Part shown: piece after piece, positions 52,812 through 61,678 of the stretch | Layout: each line of letters begins with the position of its first letter | Numbering within the stretch: the first letter of the stretch is position 1 | Source: Rhodospirillales bacterium | GTDB taxonomy: Bacteria; Pseudomonadota; Alphaproteobacteria; Rhodospirillales; JASLLZ01 | Assembly (NCBI GenBank): GCA_030746775.1 | Contig: JASLLZ010000009.1 | Coordinates: 1 to 64,000, forward strand | Length of the DNA stretch: 64,000 nucleotides | Direction: 5' to 3' | Program-made: the position numbers and the translations under genes | Notes under the pieces: generated by a model | Told to the model about the DNA's origin: nothing | Database searches by the model: none | What the model saw: only the letters and a program-made list of their open reading frames with translations

Positions 52812-54064
52812 ATTCTGATATCCACGAAGGCGTCGCGCCTGAGATCGCGGAGATACTGACGAGCCGCCAGGGCCATGCGCTGGCTGGTCAGCATGCGGCG
52901 AATGTCGGCTCGGTTAACGCTTGGGGTCTTATCTCCCTGGCGCCCGCAGACCATGAGAATAAGAATGCCGTCGCCGATTGACAGCGGGGCACTGGCCTTG
53001 CCGATCTCCAATCCGTCGACGACCTCGCGTAGTTGTGCCGGCATGCTGCTCAAGCGGACGTTTCCGAGATCACCCGACAGCGAGGTCCCCAACTCCTTAG
53101 CCAGCTTGTCGATCTCTTGGCAAGAGGTTGCCAATTCGGCCATTGTGCGGGCCAGCTTCATCTGGTTCGCCCGTCCGGCGGCATCGGCGGTCGCGGGGAT
53201 GGGCACGAAGAGTTGGCGGAGCGCCACGGTGACGTTTTTCTGTGCCCGGCTGGCGGCCGTCCGGCGGTCTCGCAAATAGAATATGTGATAACCGCCGATC
53301 ATGCGTAGCGGCGAACTAACTTGTCCTGGCCGCAATTTGACCAGGGCGGTGTCCAGGGATTGGCTCAGTTGTCCGGGACGAAGCCATCCCAAATCACCGC
53401 CGACGGCGGCGGTCGCACTCTGAGAGAAGTTCCGCGCCAAGGCCTCGAAGCGGGCGCCCGATTTGAGCTGTTGGATCAGGCGTTGGGCGAGGGCGCGAAC
53501 GTTCCCTTCGGTCTTGCTGTCGAAAGTGAGAACAATCTCCGAAACCAAGTGTTCGGGTTTGTCGCGGTTGGCCTCGATCTCGGCCAAGACTTCGTCGATT
53601 TCGTGTTCGCCGATCTTGATGGCGGCGCTCTTCTTGCGTCTGACCACCTTGGCCCAGGCGATCTCGGCCTCGATTTGTTCGACCATCACCGATCTGTCGA
53701 CGCCGATTTGCGACAGGAAGTCCTTCAATCCCCCCTTGGGCATATTGTTCTGTTTTTCGATTGTCGCCAACGCCCGGTCGATGTCCCGTTTGGAGATTTT
53801 TATGCCGACCTTTTTTGCCTCTTGGAGCTTGATCTGGTCGTCGATCATGCCGCGCAGGACCTGTGGGGTCATTCGCTTGCGGATCTCGGGGCGGTTTTCC
53901 AGTTGCGAGGTGGCCAGAACCAGGGACAGGCGGGACTTCAAATCGTAAAGCGAGATTATCTCGTCGTTGACCACGGCCGCGATGCCCAACACATTCTGTG
54001 CCCGCGCCGGAGCAAAAACAAAGATCAGTGCCACAATGGCGATGTGCGCCCAGCTTGGTCTCAT
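52808..54064 (-). CDS. surA: periplasmic chaperone/peptidyl-prolyl isomerase SurA
   Basis: A 418-residue periplasmic chaperone for outer-membrane proteins. The signal peptide is MRPSWAHIAIVALIFVFAPARAQ, from ATG 54064. The SurA N-terminal domain (VVNDEIISLYDLKSRL) precedes two parvulin-like regions; the first contains SEIVLTFDS and GGDLGWLRPGQL, the second is weaker. The track ORF extends into lptD. The gene lies between lptD and pdxA, the conserved place in proteobacteria, and LptD itself is a known SurA client in E. coli. Confidence 0.93.
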   Translation of the reverse strand: MRPSWAHIAIVALIFVFAPARAQNVLGIAAVVNDEIISLYDLKSRLSLVLATSQLENRPEIRKRMTPQVLRGMIDDQIKLQEAKKVGIKISKRDIDRALATIEKQNNMPKGGLKDFLSQIGVDRSVMVEQIEAEIAWAKVVRRKKSAAIKIGEHEIDEVLAEIEANRDKPEHLVSEIVLTFDSKTEGNVRALAQRLIQQLKSGARFEALARNFSQSATAAVGGDLGWLRPGQLSQSLDTALVKLRPGQVSSPLRMIGGYHIFYLRDRRTAASRAQKNVTVALRQLFVPIPATADAAGRANQMKLARTMAELATSCQEIDKLAKELGTSLSGDLGNVRLSSMPAQLREVVDGLEIGKASAPLSIGDGILILMVCGRQGDKTPSVNRADIRRMLTSQRMALAARQYLRDLRRDAFVDIRI

Positions 54065-54167
54065 GGTTAACCTGTCGGTCGGCCGCGGGACCGTAAGGGG
54101 CCGCGGTTCGATATCCATTTTACGATCACATGGGGACGTCAGGCAATTCACCCGTCGCTGGTAGTCT

Positions 54168-56297
54168 TCAATGGATAGAGGTCGCAACCTCGCCCAAGGT
54201 CTTGAAGTTCACGCGAAAGACGACGGCATCGGTGGGTGTCAAGTCGCGGTCGCGGAAAAAGGTGCGAGTCAGTTCGGAGGTGAAAACCAGGCATTCGTCC
54301 TCATAGGTCAGTCCCAGGCCCGCCGAGAGCATGGCTCCGTCGCCGGTCAGATCCCGGATACCCGATATCTTGGCCCGCCAATAGCGCGATAGCTGCGCGT
54401 CAAGAGCCAAGGTGAGTTCTTCGCGCGGCGCGAATTCGCTGTTCTCCTGAGCCGCGAAAAAGACGTAGTCGGCGCTGAGGCGCAAGGATCTCGTTCCCGC
54501 CCTAAGATCGATCTCGTTGCGCCGGGCGGCCAGATTGTCCTTGTCCCACCGGGCCCGGTAGACGAGGTCGAGATTGTCGTCCGGACGCACCTGGACCCTG
54601 GCGACGATATCGGAGAACTGGTCTTCCAAACCGGATCCAGTGGCGAAGGTATCGTCCTTTTTGGCCCTCAAGCTCTGTCCGACGAGGACAGTGGTGGCGC
54701 CGCCGCCGCGACCGAAGACGCCCCATTTCAACCCGTAGTTGACGCGCGGTCCGCCTTCGACCCGGTCCAGGCCGGTAAACCGATTGCTGCTGAAGAGATT
54801 GGTATCGTCGAACTCGAAATCGATGCTGTCTTCGTTGGGAATGGTGTCGGGATTACCGCCATAGGGGCTGACAACGGCCGAGACGATGGGCTCGAACAGT
54901 TGGTAAACGGCCTCTTCCTCGCGCACCAGGGGATAGCGCCAATCGAGGGCCATTTGGGGAAGGAGACGACCGTTGAAACCGCTGTGGGTTCCAGTTTTGC
55001 CCGCACGCGCCAATTCATCGACGTGATAGAGGTCCCCCGTCAACGTCGTCGACAGGGCATAAACGTCACCCATGGGACCGACGTAGGGGAGGCGCCAGCC
55101 CCCCTTGACGGAGAGCCGTCGCGTGTCCGACCCATCGGTGCGGGTCAAGGCCAGAAGGTTGACGTCGAGGCTGGCGCGGCCACCCAGCCGGTCCGGTTCG
55201 CCGATGTGGTTGTAATCGACCATGGGCAGGACGAACGGCGTTTCGCCGGCATCGTCGGTACTACGCAAGCCTTGGAATACGTATCCGTTGAAGGCCATGT
55301 AATTGCGCTTGCGGAAGCCCTCGGTGAAGACGCGGGTGGTCAGGGTGCTCTCGTTGCCGAAACCGTAGCGCCTGAGATAGGTATCATGGCTGGCCCCGTT
55401 TGCATCGAAGCCCCAGCGCCAGGTATCGTCGACGTCGAACCGGCCCTCACCGTTGACGTGTCCGCGTATATCGTTCTCGGAATCCTGGGTGATGCTGGCT
55501 GCCAGGTCCAGGCTGCCGTTCTGCAAACGGTGGCGGTACTCGCCGGCCAGCAGCGGACCCTCCTTGGTCGCGTAGGACGGTGTCAAGGTGAGGTCGCTAA
55601 ACGGGTCGATATTGAGGAAATAAGGGATGTGGGTAACGATGCCAAGGTCCGATGATCCCCCGATGCTGGGTGCCAGGAAACCGCTCCGCCGCTTGACCGT
55701 CGGATCGGGATGGGAGAGGTAGGGCGTATAGGCGATGGGAAGCCCGGCCACTTCCAGCCATACGTCCGAATACTCGATCGTCTGGCGCTCCTTGTCGTGC
55801 AGCACCTTGGCGGCCTTGAGCTGCCACAACGGCGGTCGCGTCGGTTCGTCGGGGCAAAGCTCGCACGGCGAATAGACGACGCGGCTCATCTCCAACTCGT
55901 TGCCGCCGGAGCGCCGCGCCCCATTGGCGGCAAAGCGGGAGCGATCGCTCAGAATGACCCGCAGATCCTCGATGATGCCGTCCTTCAGGTCCCCGGTCAG
56001 CTCCATGTGCTGGGCGAAGACGACATCGCCGGTGGGTTCCATAAGAGTGACGTTGCCGGTCGCGGTCAGCAGGTCGGAGCCCTGGTTGTAGACCATCTCG
56101 TCGGCGATCAGCACACGGTCGTCGTGAGAAACCTCGACGTTACCGCGCGCGGTGACCGTGCGACGCTCGGAATCGTAGCTCATCTCGTCGGCTGTCAGCA
56201 GAATGGGTTGGCCCGCCTGGACAGGTGCCTCCTGGGCCAACGTCGTCGTTGCCATGAGGCAAAGAATGCCCGATATGATCGCCCAAACCCGGTTCAT
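54168..56297 (-). CDS. lptD: LPS assembly outer-membrane protein LptD
   Basis: A 709-residue protein that inserts lipopolysaccharide into the outer leaflet. The signal peptide MNRVWAIISGILCLMATTTLA is followed by an OstA/LptA-like beta-jellyroll (LTADEMSYDSERRTVTARGN) and a beta-barrel region from about residue 200. A cysteine pair in SPCELCPDEPT could take part in the disulfides needed for maturation. The gene starts 6 bases after lptG and ends 103 bases before the surA start. Confidence 0.95.
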   Translation of the reverse strand: MNRVWAIISGILCLMATTTLAQEAPVQAGQPILLTADEMSYDSERRTVTARGNVEVSHDDRVLIADEMVYNQGSDLLTATGNVTLMEPTGDVVFAQHMELTGDLKDGIIEDLRVILSDRSRFAANGARRSGGNELEMSRVVYSPCELCPDEPTRPPLWQLKAAKVLHDKERQTIEYSDVWLEVAGLPIAYTPYLSHPDPTVKRRSGFLAPSIGGSSDLGIVTHIPYFLNIDPFSDLTLTPSYATKEGPLLAGEYRHRLQNGSLDLAASITQDSENDIRGHVNGEGRFDVDDTWRWGFDANGASHDTYLRRYGFGNESTLTTRVFTEGFRKRNYMAFNGYVFQGLRSTDDAGETPFVLPMVDYNHIGEPDRLGGRASLDVNLLALTRTDGSDTRRLSVKGGWRLPYVGPMGDVYALSTTLTGDLYHVDELARAGKTGTHSGFNGRLLPQMALDWRYPLVREEEAVYQLFEPIVSAVVSPYGGNPDTIPNEDSIDFEFDDTNLFSSNRFTGLDRVEGGPRVNYGLKWGVFGRGGGATTVLVGQSLRAKKDDTFATGSGLEDQFSDIVARVQVRPDDNLDLVYRARWDKDNLAARRNEIDLRAGTRSLRLSADYVFFAAQENSEFAPREELTLALDAQLSRYWRAKISGIRDLTGDGAMLSAGLGLTYEDECLVFTSELTRTFFRDRDLTPTDAVVFRVNFKTLGEVATSIH

Positions 56298-56303
56298 GGC
56301 CTG

Positions 56304-57404
56304 TCAGCCGTCCTCCAAATGCAATAGCATGGCAAGGCCCAAGAGGGTCGCGACACCCGACGGAGTCCACGCCGCGAGCGTCACCGGGATGCTATCGGAA
56401 AGGCCCAGGGCAAACACGATATCCGAAAAAAAGTAAAGTACAAAGCCGGTGAGCACGCCGCCGGCGATAACGAAAATGGTACCGCCGCGGCGCGCGTGAC
56501 GCAGGGTGAAGGTGGCGGCGATAAAAACCATGGCGCACATCAACAACGGAGTCGCCAATAGAACGTGCCAATGCAGACGATGGCGGAGAGCGGAAAATCC
56601 GGCTTCCTCCAGGGTCTTGATGAACGCCGGCAGTGCCCAAAAGGACATCGTTTCAGGCGGTGCGAAGCTCTCATGAATCTTGTTGAGAGTGAGATCCGTC
56701 TCCAACCAGTATTCCTGTTCGAATTGGGGTGGTGACTCGGGCGTTATGACCCAAGCATTGCGCAGATGCCAAAAACCGTCCGCCAGGCGCGCGTGCTCGG
56801 CGTCGATGCGGCCGATGAAACCGTCTGATCCTTCGTAGAGAAAGACGATCACGTCGCGAAGTGCCACGTCCAATCCCTGCTGCACCATATATTGCGAATG
56901 AACGACGGCTTGGCCGGTCTCGCTCGATTGGCGCAACCACAATCCGTTTTCCGACAGAGCAAGAAGGCTCTTGCGGCCTTTCAACAGGGTCGCCTCGAGA
57001 TTCTCGTAACGCGACAGCATGGCCGACGCCAGAGGGTTGGATACGGTTACACGAAAAACACCGAGGAAAAACGCCAGGAAAAGGACCGGCAAAAGAAACT
57101 GCCACGCCGACACGCCGGCGCCCCGGGTGACCACCAATTCATGACTGCGGGTCAGCCGCCAGAACACCATCATGGCGCCCAGGAGCGCGGCGAAGGGAAA
57201 GGCCTGTTGGCTCATGTGGGGCAGCTTCATGAGCGCCATGTCGATCACGGTGGCGAAGGTGATGTTGGGCCGGGCCGCCGAACGGCGCATCAGTTCGACG
57301 GTATCGAAGGTCAGGATCAGGGTGACCAAGACAAGGAAAACGATGACGAAGCCGACCAGGAACTGACGGCCGATGTAAACGGAGAGGGTGGGGGATAGAC
57401 GCAT
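56304..57404 (-). CDS. lptG: LPS export ABC permease LptG
   Basis: A 366-residue membrane subunit of the LptB2FG transporter. Three N-terminal helices, a periplasmic beta-jellyroll (about residues 130-270) and three C-terminal helices are visible. MRLSPTLSVYIGRQFLVGFVIVFL and the segment SHELVVTRGAGVSAWQFL are typical. It follows lptF after 17 bases. Confidence 0.94.
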   Translation of the reverse strand: MRLSPTLSVYIGRQFLVGFVIVFLVLVTLILTFDTVELMRRSAARPNITFATVIDMALMKLPHMSQQAFPFAALLGAMMVFWRLTRSHELVVTRGAGVSAWQFLLPVLFLAFFLGVFRVTVSNPLASAMLSRYENLEATLLKGRKSLLALSENGLWLRQSSETGQAVVHSQYMVQQGLDVALRDVIVFLYEGSDGFIGRIDAEHARLADGFWHLRNAWVITPESPPQFEQEYWLETDLTLNKIHESFAPPETMSFWALPAFIKTLEEAGFSALRHRLHWHVLLATPLLMCAMVFIAATFTLRHARRGGTIFVIAGGVLTGFVLYFFSDIVFALGLSDSIPVTLAAWTPSGVATLLGLAMLLHLEDG

Positions 57405-57421
57405 GTTGGAGGGCTTTCTCT

Positions 57422-58558
57422 TTACCTCATGGGACTCTGGGCGGCCAGACCGGCCCTGGCGCCGCCCTTCGGCCGCCAGGGCCGGCGCAGCATGAAAACG
57501 TAGCCCAAGATCATGGGGAGCACGGTGCCAATATACATTAAGGGGATCAATTCCAGACTTTTGGCGGAAACATTCGCCAGTCCCAACGCCATGGCCACAA
57601 AGAGGATGACGATGGCGGCGGCAAGAGCGATGCGCCCCGATTGGCCTTGCCGGCTGATACCACCCGATATCAGGCAGGCCAGCCCGATGAGGGTGAAACA
57701 GGCGGCGAATAAGGGCCAGATCAGCCGCTTGTGGGCTTCGACGACAAACTTTCCGTAATTACGCGGGTCCATGAGGCTGTCTTTTTCGATGCCAAACAGT
57801 TCTGCCAGGGTCCGCTCGCGGGGCTCGCGGTAACGGACCGCCGCCTGATCCTCGGATTTGTCCAGTTCAATTGTGTAGCGGTCGAAATAGAGAATCGAGA
57901 ATTTGTTGGTCTTCTTGTCCCTCTCCTGGCGGTTGCCTTCGAACATGATGACCCGCGATGAACCTCCCGATTCGACCAAGGCGCCGCGCGTGGCCATGAC
58001 GGTCGAGGGTTTGGCGCCATTGCGTCCATCGTGCACCAAGATGCCGTGCAACTGTCCATCCTTGGCCCGTTCCCGCACGTAAACGGTGACGTCCTTTGAG
58101 ACGGTGTTGAAGGCTCCCTCTTGCAAAAGGACGTGAGAATAAGAGTAGCGAATGTCCCATTGCAGCTCACGGAACATGCGATAGGACTGGGGCACCAAGA
58201 AAATGTTCAGCACGTACCCGGCGGCGACCACCAACAGCGCCATGATCAGCGCCGGCTTGGCAAGGGCAAACTGGCTCATGCCCGAGGCGCGCATGACCAC
58301 CAGTTCGCGGTCGGTGACCAGCTTGCTGTATATGAACACGACCACCGTAAACAAAGCTATCGGCAAGATTATGGAGAGGAAATTGGGCAGTAGCAGCATT
58401 GTCAGATAGAGAAACATGCCACCCGTCACGCCGCGGTTGACGATCATCTCGACAAAGCGCAGGGACTGGCTTAGCCAAATGATGCCGGTGAGGCCGATGG
58501 TGACCAGGACCATCCCCACCAACAATTGGCGCAGCACATATCGGGTCAATTCATTCAT
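57422..58558 (-). CDS. lptF: LPS export ABC permease LptF
   Basis: A 378-residue partner of LptG in the inner-membrane LPS extractor. It has the same six-helix plus periplasmic jellyroll layout, with the family segment TDRELVVMRASGMSQFALAKPAL. It heads the operon lptF-lptG-lptD-surA-pdxA-rsmA. A minus-strand promoter should lie in 58559-58698; TTGATT followed 17 bases later by CATTTT is the best but weak candidate. Confidence 0.94.
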   Translation of the reverse strand: MNELTRYVLRQLLVGMVLVTIGLTGIIWLSQSLRFVEMIVNRGVTGGMFLYLTMLLLPNFLSIILPIALFTVVVFIYSKLVTDRELVVMRASGMSQFALAKPALIMALLVVAAGYVLNIFLVPQSYRMFRELQWDIRYSYSHVLLQEGAFNTVSKDVTVYVRERAKDGQLHGILVHDGRNGAKPSTVMATRGALVESGGSSRVIMFEGNRQERDKKTNKFSILYFDRYTIELDKSEDQAAVRYREPRERTLAELFGIEKDSLMDPRNYGKFVVEAHKRLIWPLFAACFTLIGLACLISGGISRQGQSGRIALAAAIVILFVAMALGLANVSAKSLELIPLMYIGTVLPMILGYVFMLRRPWRPKGGARAGLAAQSPMR

Positions 58559-58674
58559 GGTGGCGAACCGCTTCGCTTTCGCTCCTCACAAAATGTGGGA
58601 AAAACTCTCGCGAATCAAGGGCTAACCGTGTGATCCGAAGAAGAAAGGTGAGCTTGTTCGCCAAATTCGGGGTG

Positions 58675-58699
58675 GGCGGGCAATCCCTTCGAGCCCGCC
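58675..58699 (-). terminator. hairpin after the GlcD-like gene A
   Basis: GGCGGGC pairs with GCCCGCC (seven pairs, 11-base loop) immediately at the stop codon of the upstream oxidase gene on the minus strand. No T-run follows, so termination may be partial or rely on other factors. It separates the oxidase pair from the lptF operon. Confidence 0.35.
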
Positions 58700-60114
58700 T
58701 ATAGCACCTTGCCCGGGTTCATGATGTTCTTGGGATCCAGCGTTCTTTTCAGGGTCCGCATCAGACCCACCTCAACGCTTGATTTGTAGCGCACCAGTTC
58801 GTCGCGCTTCAAGGTGCCGATGCCGTGCTCGGCCGAGAAGCTGCCGTCCATCTCGGCAACCAGGTCGTGGACCATGTGGTTGAATTCGTCCCAACGGGCG
58901 ACGAAGGCGTCGGTATCGGCGCCCACCGGTTGGCTCAGGTTATAGTGGATGTTGCCGTCCCCGACGTGGCCGAAGGCCAGGATGCGGACGCCGGGCAGGG
59001 CCGCCTCGACCGCTTTGCCGGCACGGCGCACGAACTCCCCAACGCGGGAGACCGGCACCGAGACGTCGTGCTTGATGGAGCCGCCCTCGAACTTCTGGCA
59101 ATCCGAAAGCACCTCGCGGACGCGCCACAGCTCGTCTCTCTGGGCCTCGCTGGCGGCGATCACCGCGTCATCGGCAATGCCGTCGTCGAGAGCCTGGGCG
59201 AGGATCGTCTCCAGCGCCTCTTTCAGACCGGTTCCGCCCTCCGGCCCGGTCAGTTCGATGAGCGTGTAGTAAGGATGGGCGTCGGCGAAGGGATCGACGA
59301 CCCCGGTCATGTGCTTGACGGCGAATTCCATGCCCAGACGCGGGATCAGCTCGAAGGCGGTGAGCGCGTCGCCGCAGGCGTCGCACATGCGCGAGAATAA
59401 GCCGAGGGCCTGATCGGCATCGCCGACGGCGGCCATCGCGCTCTCCCGCCCGGGCTGTTTAGGATAGAGCTTCAAGACGGCGGCGGTGATGACGCCCAGC
59501 GTCCCCTCGGCGCCGATGAACAGGTGCTTGAGGTCGTAGCCGGTGTTGTCCTTGCGCAATCCGCGCAGGCGCTCCCATACCCTGCCGTCGGGCAGCACGA
59601 CCTCGAGACCCAGCACCAGATCGCGGGCATTGCCGTAACGCAGGACCTGAACGCCGCCGGCATTGGTCGACAGGTTGCCGCCGATCTGGCAACTGCCCTC
59701 GGCGGCCAGGCTGAGGGGGAACAGGCAGCCGGCTTCGGCGGCGGCGTCCTGGATGGCGGCAAGGACGCAGCCGGCCTCGACGGTCATCGTGTGGTTGAGG
59801 GGATCGACGGCGCGGATGCGGTTCATGCGGCCCATGGACAAGACGATGCCGCCGTCGGGAACGGCGCCGCCCTGCAATCCGGTATTGCCCCCTTGCGGGG
59901 TGACGGGGACACCGGCCGCGGCGCAAATCTCGATCACCCGGGCCGTTTCCTCGGTCGAGGCGGGGCGGACCACGGCAGCGCAGGTGCCGCGCCAGAAACC
60001 GCGAGCCTCGATCAAGTGCGGTTCCATTGCGCCTGCGTCGTCGACCCAACCCTTGCGGCCGACGACGCCCAGGAGCGCTTCGATGACGCCTTCGGGTAGG
60101 GGATTCGCCGTCAC
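58699..60114 (-). CDS. GlcD/D-2-hydroxyglutarate dehydrogenase-like FAD oxidase (copy A)
   Basis: A 471-residue FAD enzyme of the PCMH/VAO type that would oxidise a D-2-hydroxy acid. The FAD domain shows VTPQGGNTGLQGGAVPDGG and the long block QIGGNLSTNAGGVQVLRYGNARDLVLG. The C-terminal catalytic part has FGHVGDGNIHYNLSQP and the metal/His segment SFSAEHGIG, and the end is NIMNPGKVL. The start is GTG 60114, overlapping the stop of copy B (GTGA). The substrate is unknown; D-2-hydroxyglutarate, D-lactate or glycolate are family options. Confidence 0.88.
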   Translation of the reverse strand: MTANPLPEGVIEALLGVVGRKGWVDDAGAMEPHLIEARGFWRGTCAAVVRPASTEETARVIEICAAAGVPVTPQGGNTGLQGGAVPDGGIVLSMGRMNRIRAVDPLNHTMTVEAGCVLAAIQDAAAEAGCLFPLSLAAEGSCQIGGNLSTNAGGVQVLRYGNARDLVLGLEVVLPDGRVWERLRGLRKDNTGYDLKHLFIGAEGTLGVITAAVLKLYPKQPGRESAMAAVGDADQALGLFSRMCDACGDALTAFELIPRLGMEFAVKHMTGVVDPFADAHPYYTLIELTGPEGGTGLKEALETILAQALDDGIADDAVIAASEAQRDELWRVREVLSDCQKFEGGSIKHDVSVPVSRVGEFVRRAGKAVEAALPGVRILAFGHVGDGNIHYNLSQPVGADTDAFVARWDEFNHMVHDLVAEMDGSFSAEHGIGTLKRDELVRYKSSVEVGLMRTLKRTLDPKNIMNPGKVL

Positions 60115-61526
60115 AGCACTTTGCCCGGATTCATGATGGACATCGGATCGAGGGTCCGTTTCACGGTCCGCATGAGGTCCATCTCGACTTCGGATTTGTA
60201 GTGTTCAAGCAGGTCGCGCTTGCTCAGGCCGATGCCGTGTTCGGCCGAGAAGCTGCCGTCCATCTCGGCGATCAGGTCGTGAACCCGGTGCGTGACGCGA
60301 TTGGTTTCGGCCAGGAAGGCATCGGTGTCGGCGCCTTCGGGTTGGCTCAAGTTGAAGTGGATATTGCCGTCGCCGACATGGCCGAAGGCGACGACGCGCC
60401 CGCCCGGAACCGCGTTTTCCAAGATTTTGGTGGCGCGGTGCAAAAATTCGGGCACTTGGGAGACCGGCACCGAAACGTCGTGCTTGATGGAACCGCCCTC
60501 GGGGATCTGGGCTTCGTTGATATCCTCGCGGATGGTCCACAGTTCCTCGGCCTGGGCCTCGCTGGTGGCGATCACGGCGTCCTTGGCAACGCCGTCGTCG
60601 AGGGCCCGGGCGAGGACCGATTCCAAGGACGCCCGCAAAGCACCGCCGGGCCGGGGGCTGGTCAGTTCGATCAGGGCATAGAAGGGATGGACGGCGTCAA
60701 ACGGGTCGCGCATGCGCTCGACATGCTTGAGGGCGAAGTCGAAGGGCATGCGCGAGATCATCTCGAAGGCGGTCAGTGCCTCGCCGCAGGCGGTACGGAC
60801 GCGGACAAAGACATCGAGCACGGCTTGCGGATCGGCAACGGCGACCAGCGCCGCCTCGCGGGCATGGATGGCGGGATAAAGCTTCAAAACAGCGGCGGTA
60901 ATCACGCCCAGCGTCCCCTCGGCGCCGATGAACAGATGCTTGAGGTCATAGCCGGTGTTGTCCTTGCGCAGGCCGCGCAGACCCTCCCACACCCGGCCGT
61001 CGGGCAGCACGACTTCGAGGCCCAGCACCAGGTCGCGGGCATTGCCGTAACGCAAAACCTGGATGCCGCCGGCGTTGGTCGACAGGTTGCCGCCGATCTG
61101 GCAACTGCCGTCGGCGGCGGCCAGGCTGAGGGGAAACAGGCAGCCGGCCTCGGTCGCCGCCTCTTGGATCGCGGCGAGGACGCAACCCGCCTCGACGGTC
61201 ATGGTGTGGTTGAGGGGATCGACGGCGCGGATGCGATTCATGCGGCCCATGGACAAGACGATGCCGCCGTCGGGAACGGCGCCGCCCATGCCGCCCGTGT
61301 TGCCGCCCTGGGGGGTGACGGGAACCCCGGCCGCGGCGCAAATTCGGATCACCCGGGCGGTCTCCTCGGTCGAGGCGGGGCGGACCACGGCGGCGCAGGT
61401 GCCGCGCCACAGGCCGCGCCGCTCGACCAAGTGCGGTTCCATCGCGTGGGCGTCGTCGATCCAACCCTTGGGACCGACCACGCCGAGGATGGCGTCGAGG
61501 GCGGATTGAGGGACAGGGTTGGACAT
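60111..61526 (-). CDS. GlcD/D-2-hydroxyglutarate dehydrogenase-like FAD oxidase (copy B)
   Basis: A 471-residue tandem paralogue of copy A. Its FAD-binding half is very close to copy A in both DNA and protein, and the substrate half is more divergent. It has QGGNTGGMGGAVPDGG where copy A has QGGNTGLQGG, and keeps FGHVGDGNIHFNLSQP, SFSAEHGIG and IMNPGKVL. ATG 61526 (MSNPVPQSALDAI) is the start; the track ORF from 61586 is extended. Both copies should form one mRNA, and may have split substrates or partner in a heterodimer. Confidence 0.88.
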   Translation of the reverse strand: MSNPVPQSALDAILGVVGPKGWIDDAHAMEPHLVERRGLWRGTCAAVVRPASTEETARVIRICAAAGVPVTPQGGNTGGMGGAVPDGGIVLSMGRMNRIRAVDPLNHTMTVEAGCVLAAIQEAATEAGCLFPLSLAAADGSCQIGGNLSTNAGGIQVLRYGNARDLVLGLEVVLPDGRVWEGLRGLRKDNTGYDLKHLFIGAEGTLGVITAAVLKLYPAIHAREAALVAVADPQAVLDVFVRVRTACGEALTAFEMISRMPFDFALKHVERMRDPFDAVHPFYALIELTSPRPGGALRASLESVLARALDDGVAKDAVIATSEAQAEELWTIREDINEAQIPEGGSIKHDVSVPVSQVPEFLHRATKILENAVPGGRVVAFGHVGDGNIHFNLSQPEGADTDAFLAETNRVTHRVHDLIAEMDGSFSAEHGIGLSKRDLLEHYKSEVEMDLMRTVKRTLDPMSIMNPGKVL

Positions 61527-61558
61527 CGTGGCGCGACTCCCGAGTTCAAGAGCGGCCC

Positions 61559-61586
61559 ACAATAGGCAACGTCCGACACTGCGCAA
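61559..61586 (-). promoter_or_regulatory. weak promoter candidate for the GlcD-like pair
   Basis: TTGCGC (61586-61581), 16 bases, TATTGT (61564-61559) on the minus strand, about 30 bases before the ATG of copy B. The -35 hexamer equals that of the two DAO promoters. The match to consensus is modest. Confidence 0.3.
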
Positions 61587-61678
61587 GCCACGATTGTTGG
61601 ATGTCCAAACGACCCGTACCGCTAGCCCTTCGTTTGCCCTACAATCGGGCGCGGCGATACGACGGGGAGGTGCCTACC

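Noticed and set aside
60201-61565. 454-codon ORF on the plus strand
   Set aside because: Antisense shadow of the GlcD-like copy B; a similar shadow exists against copy A.
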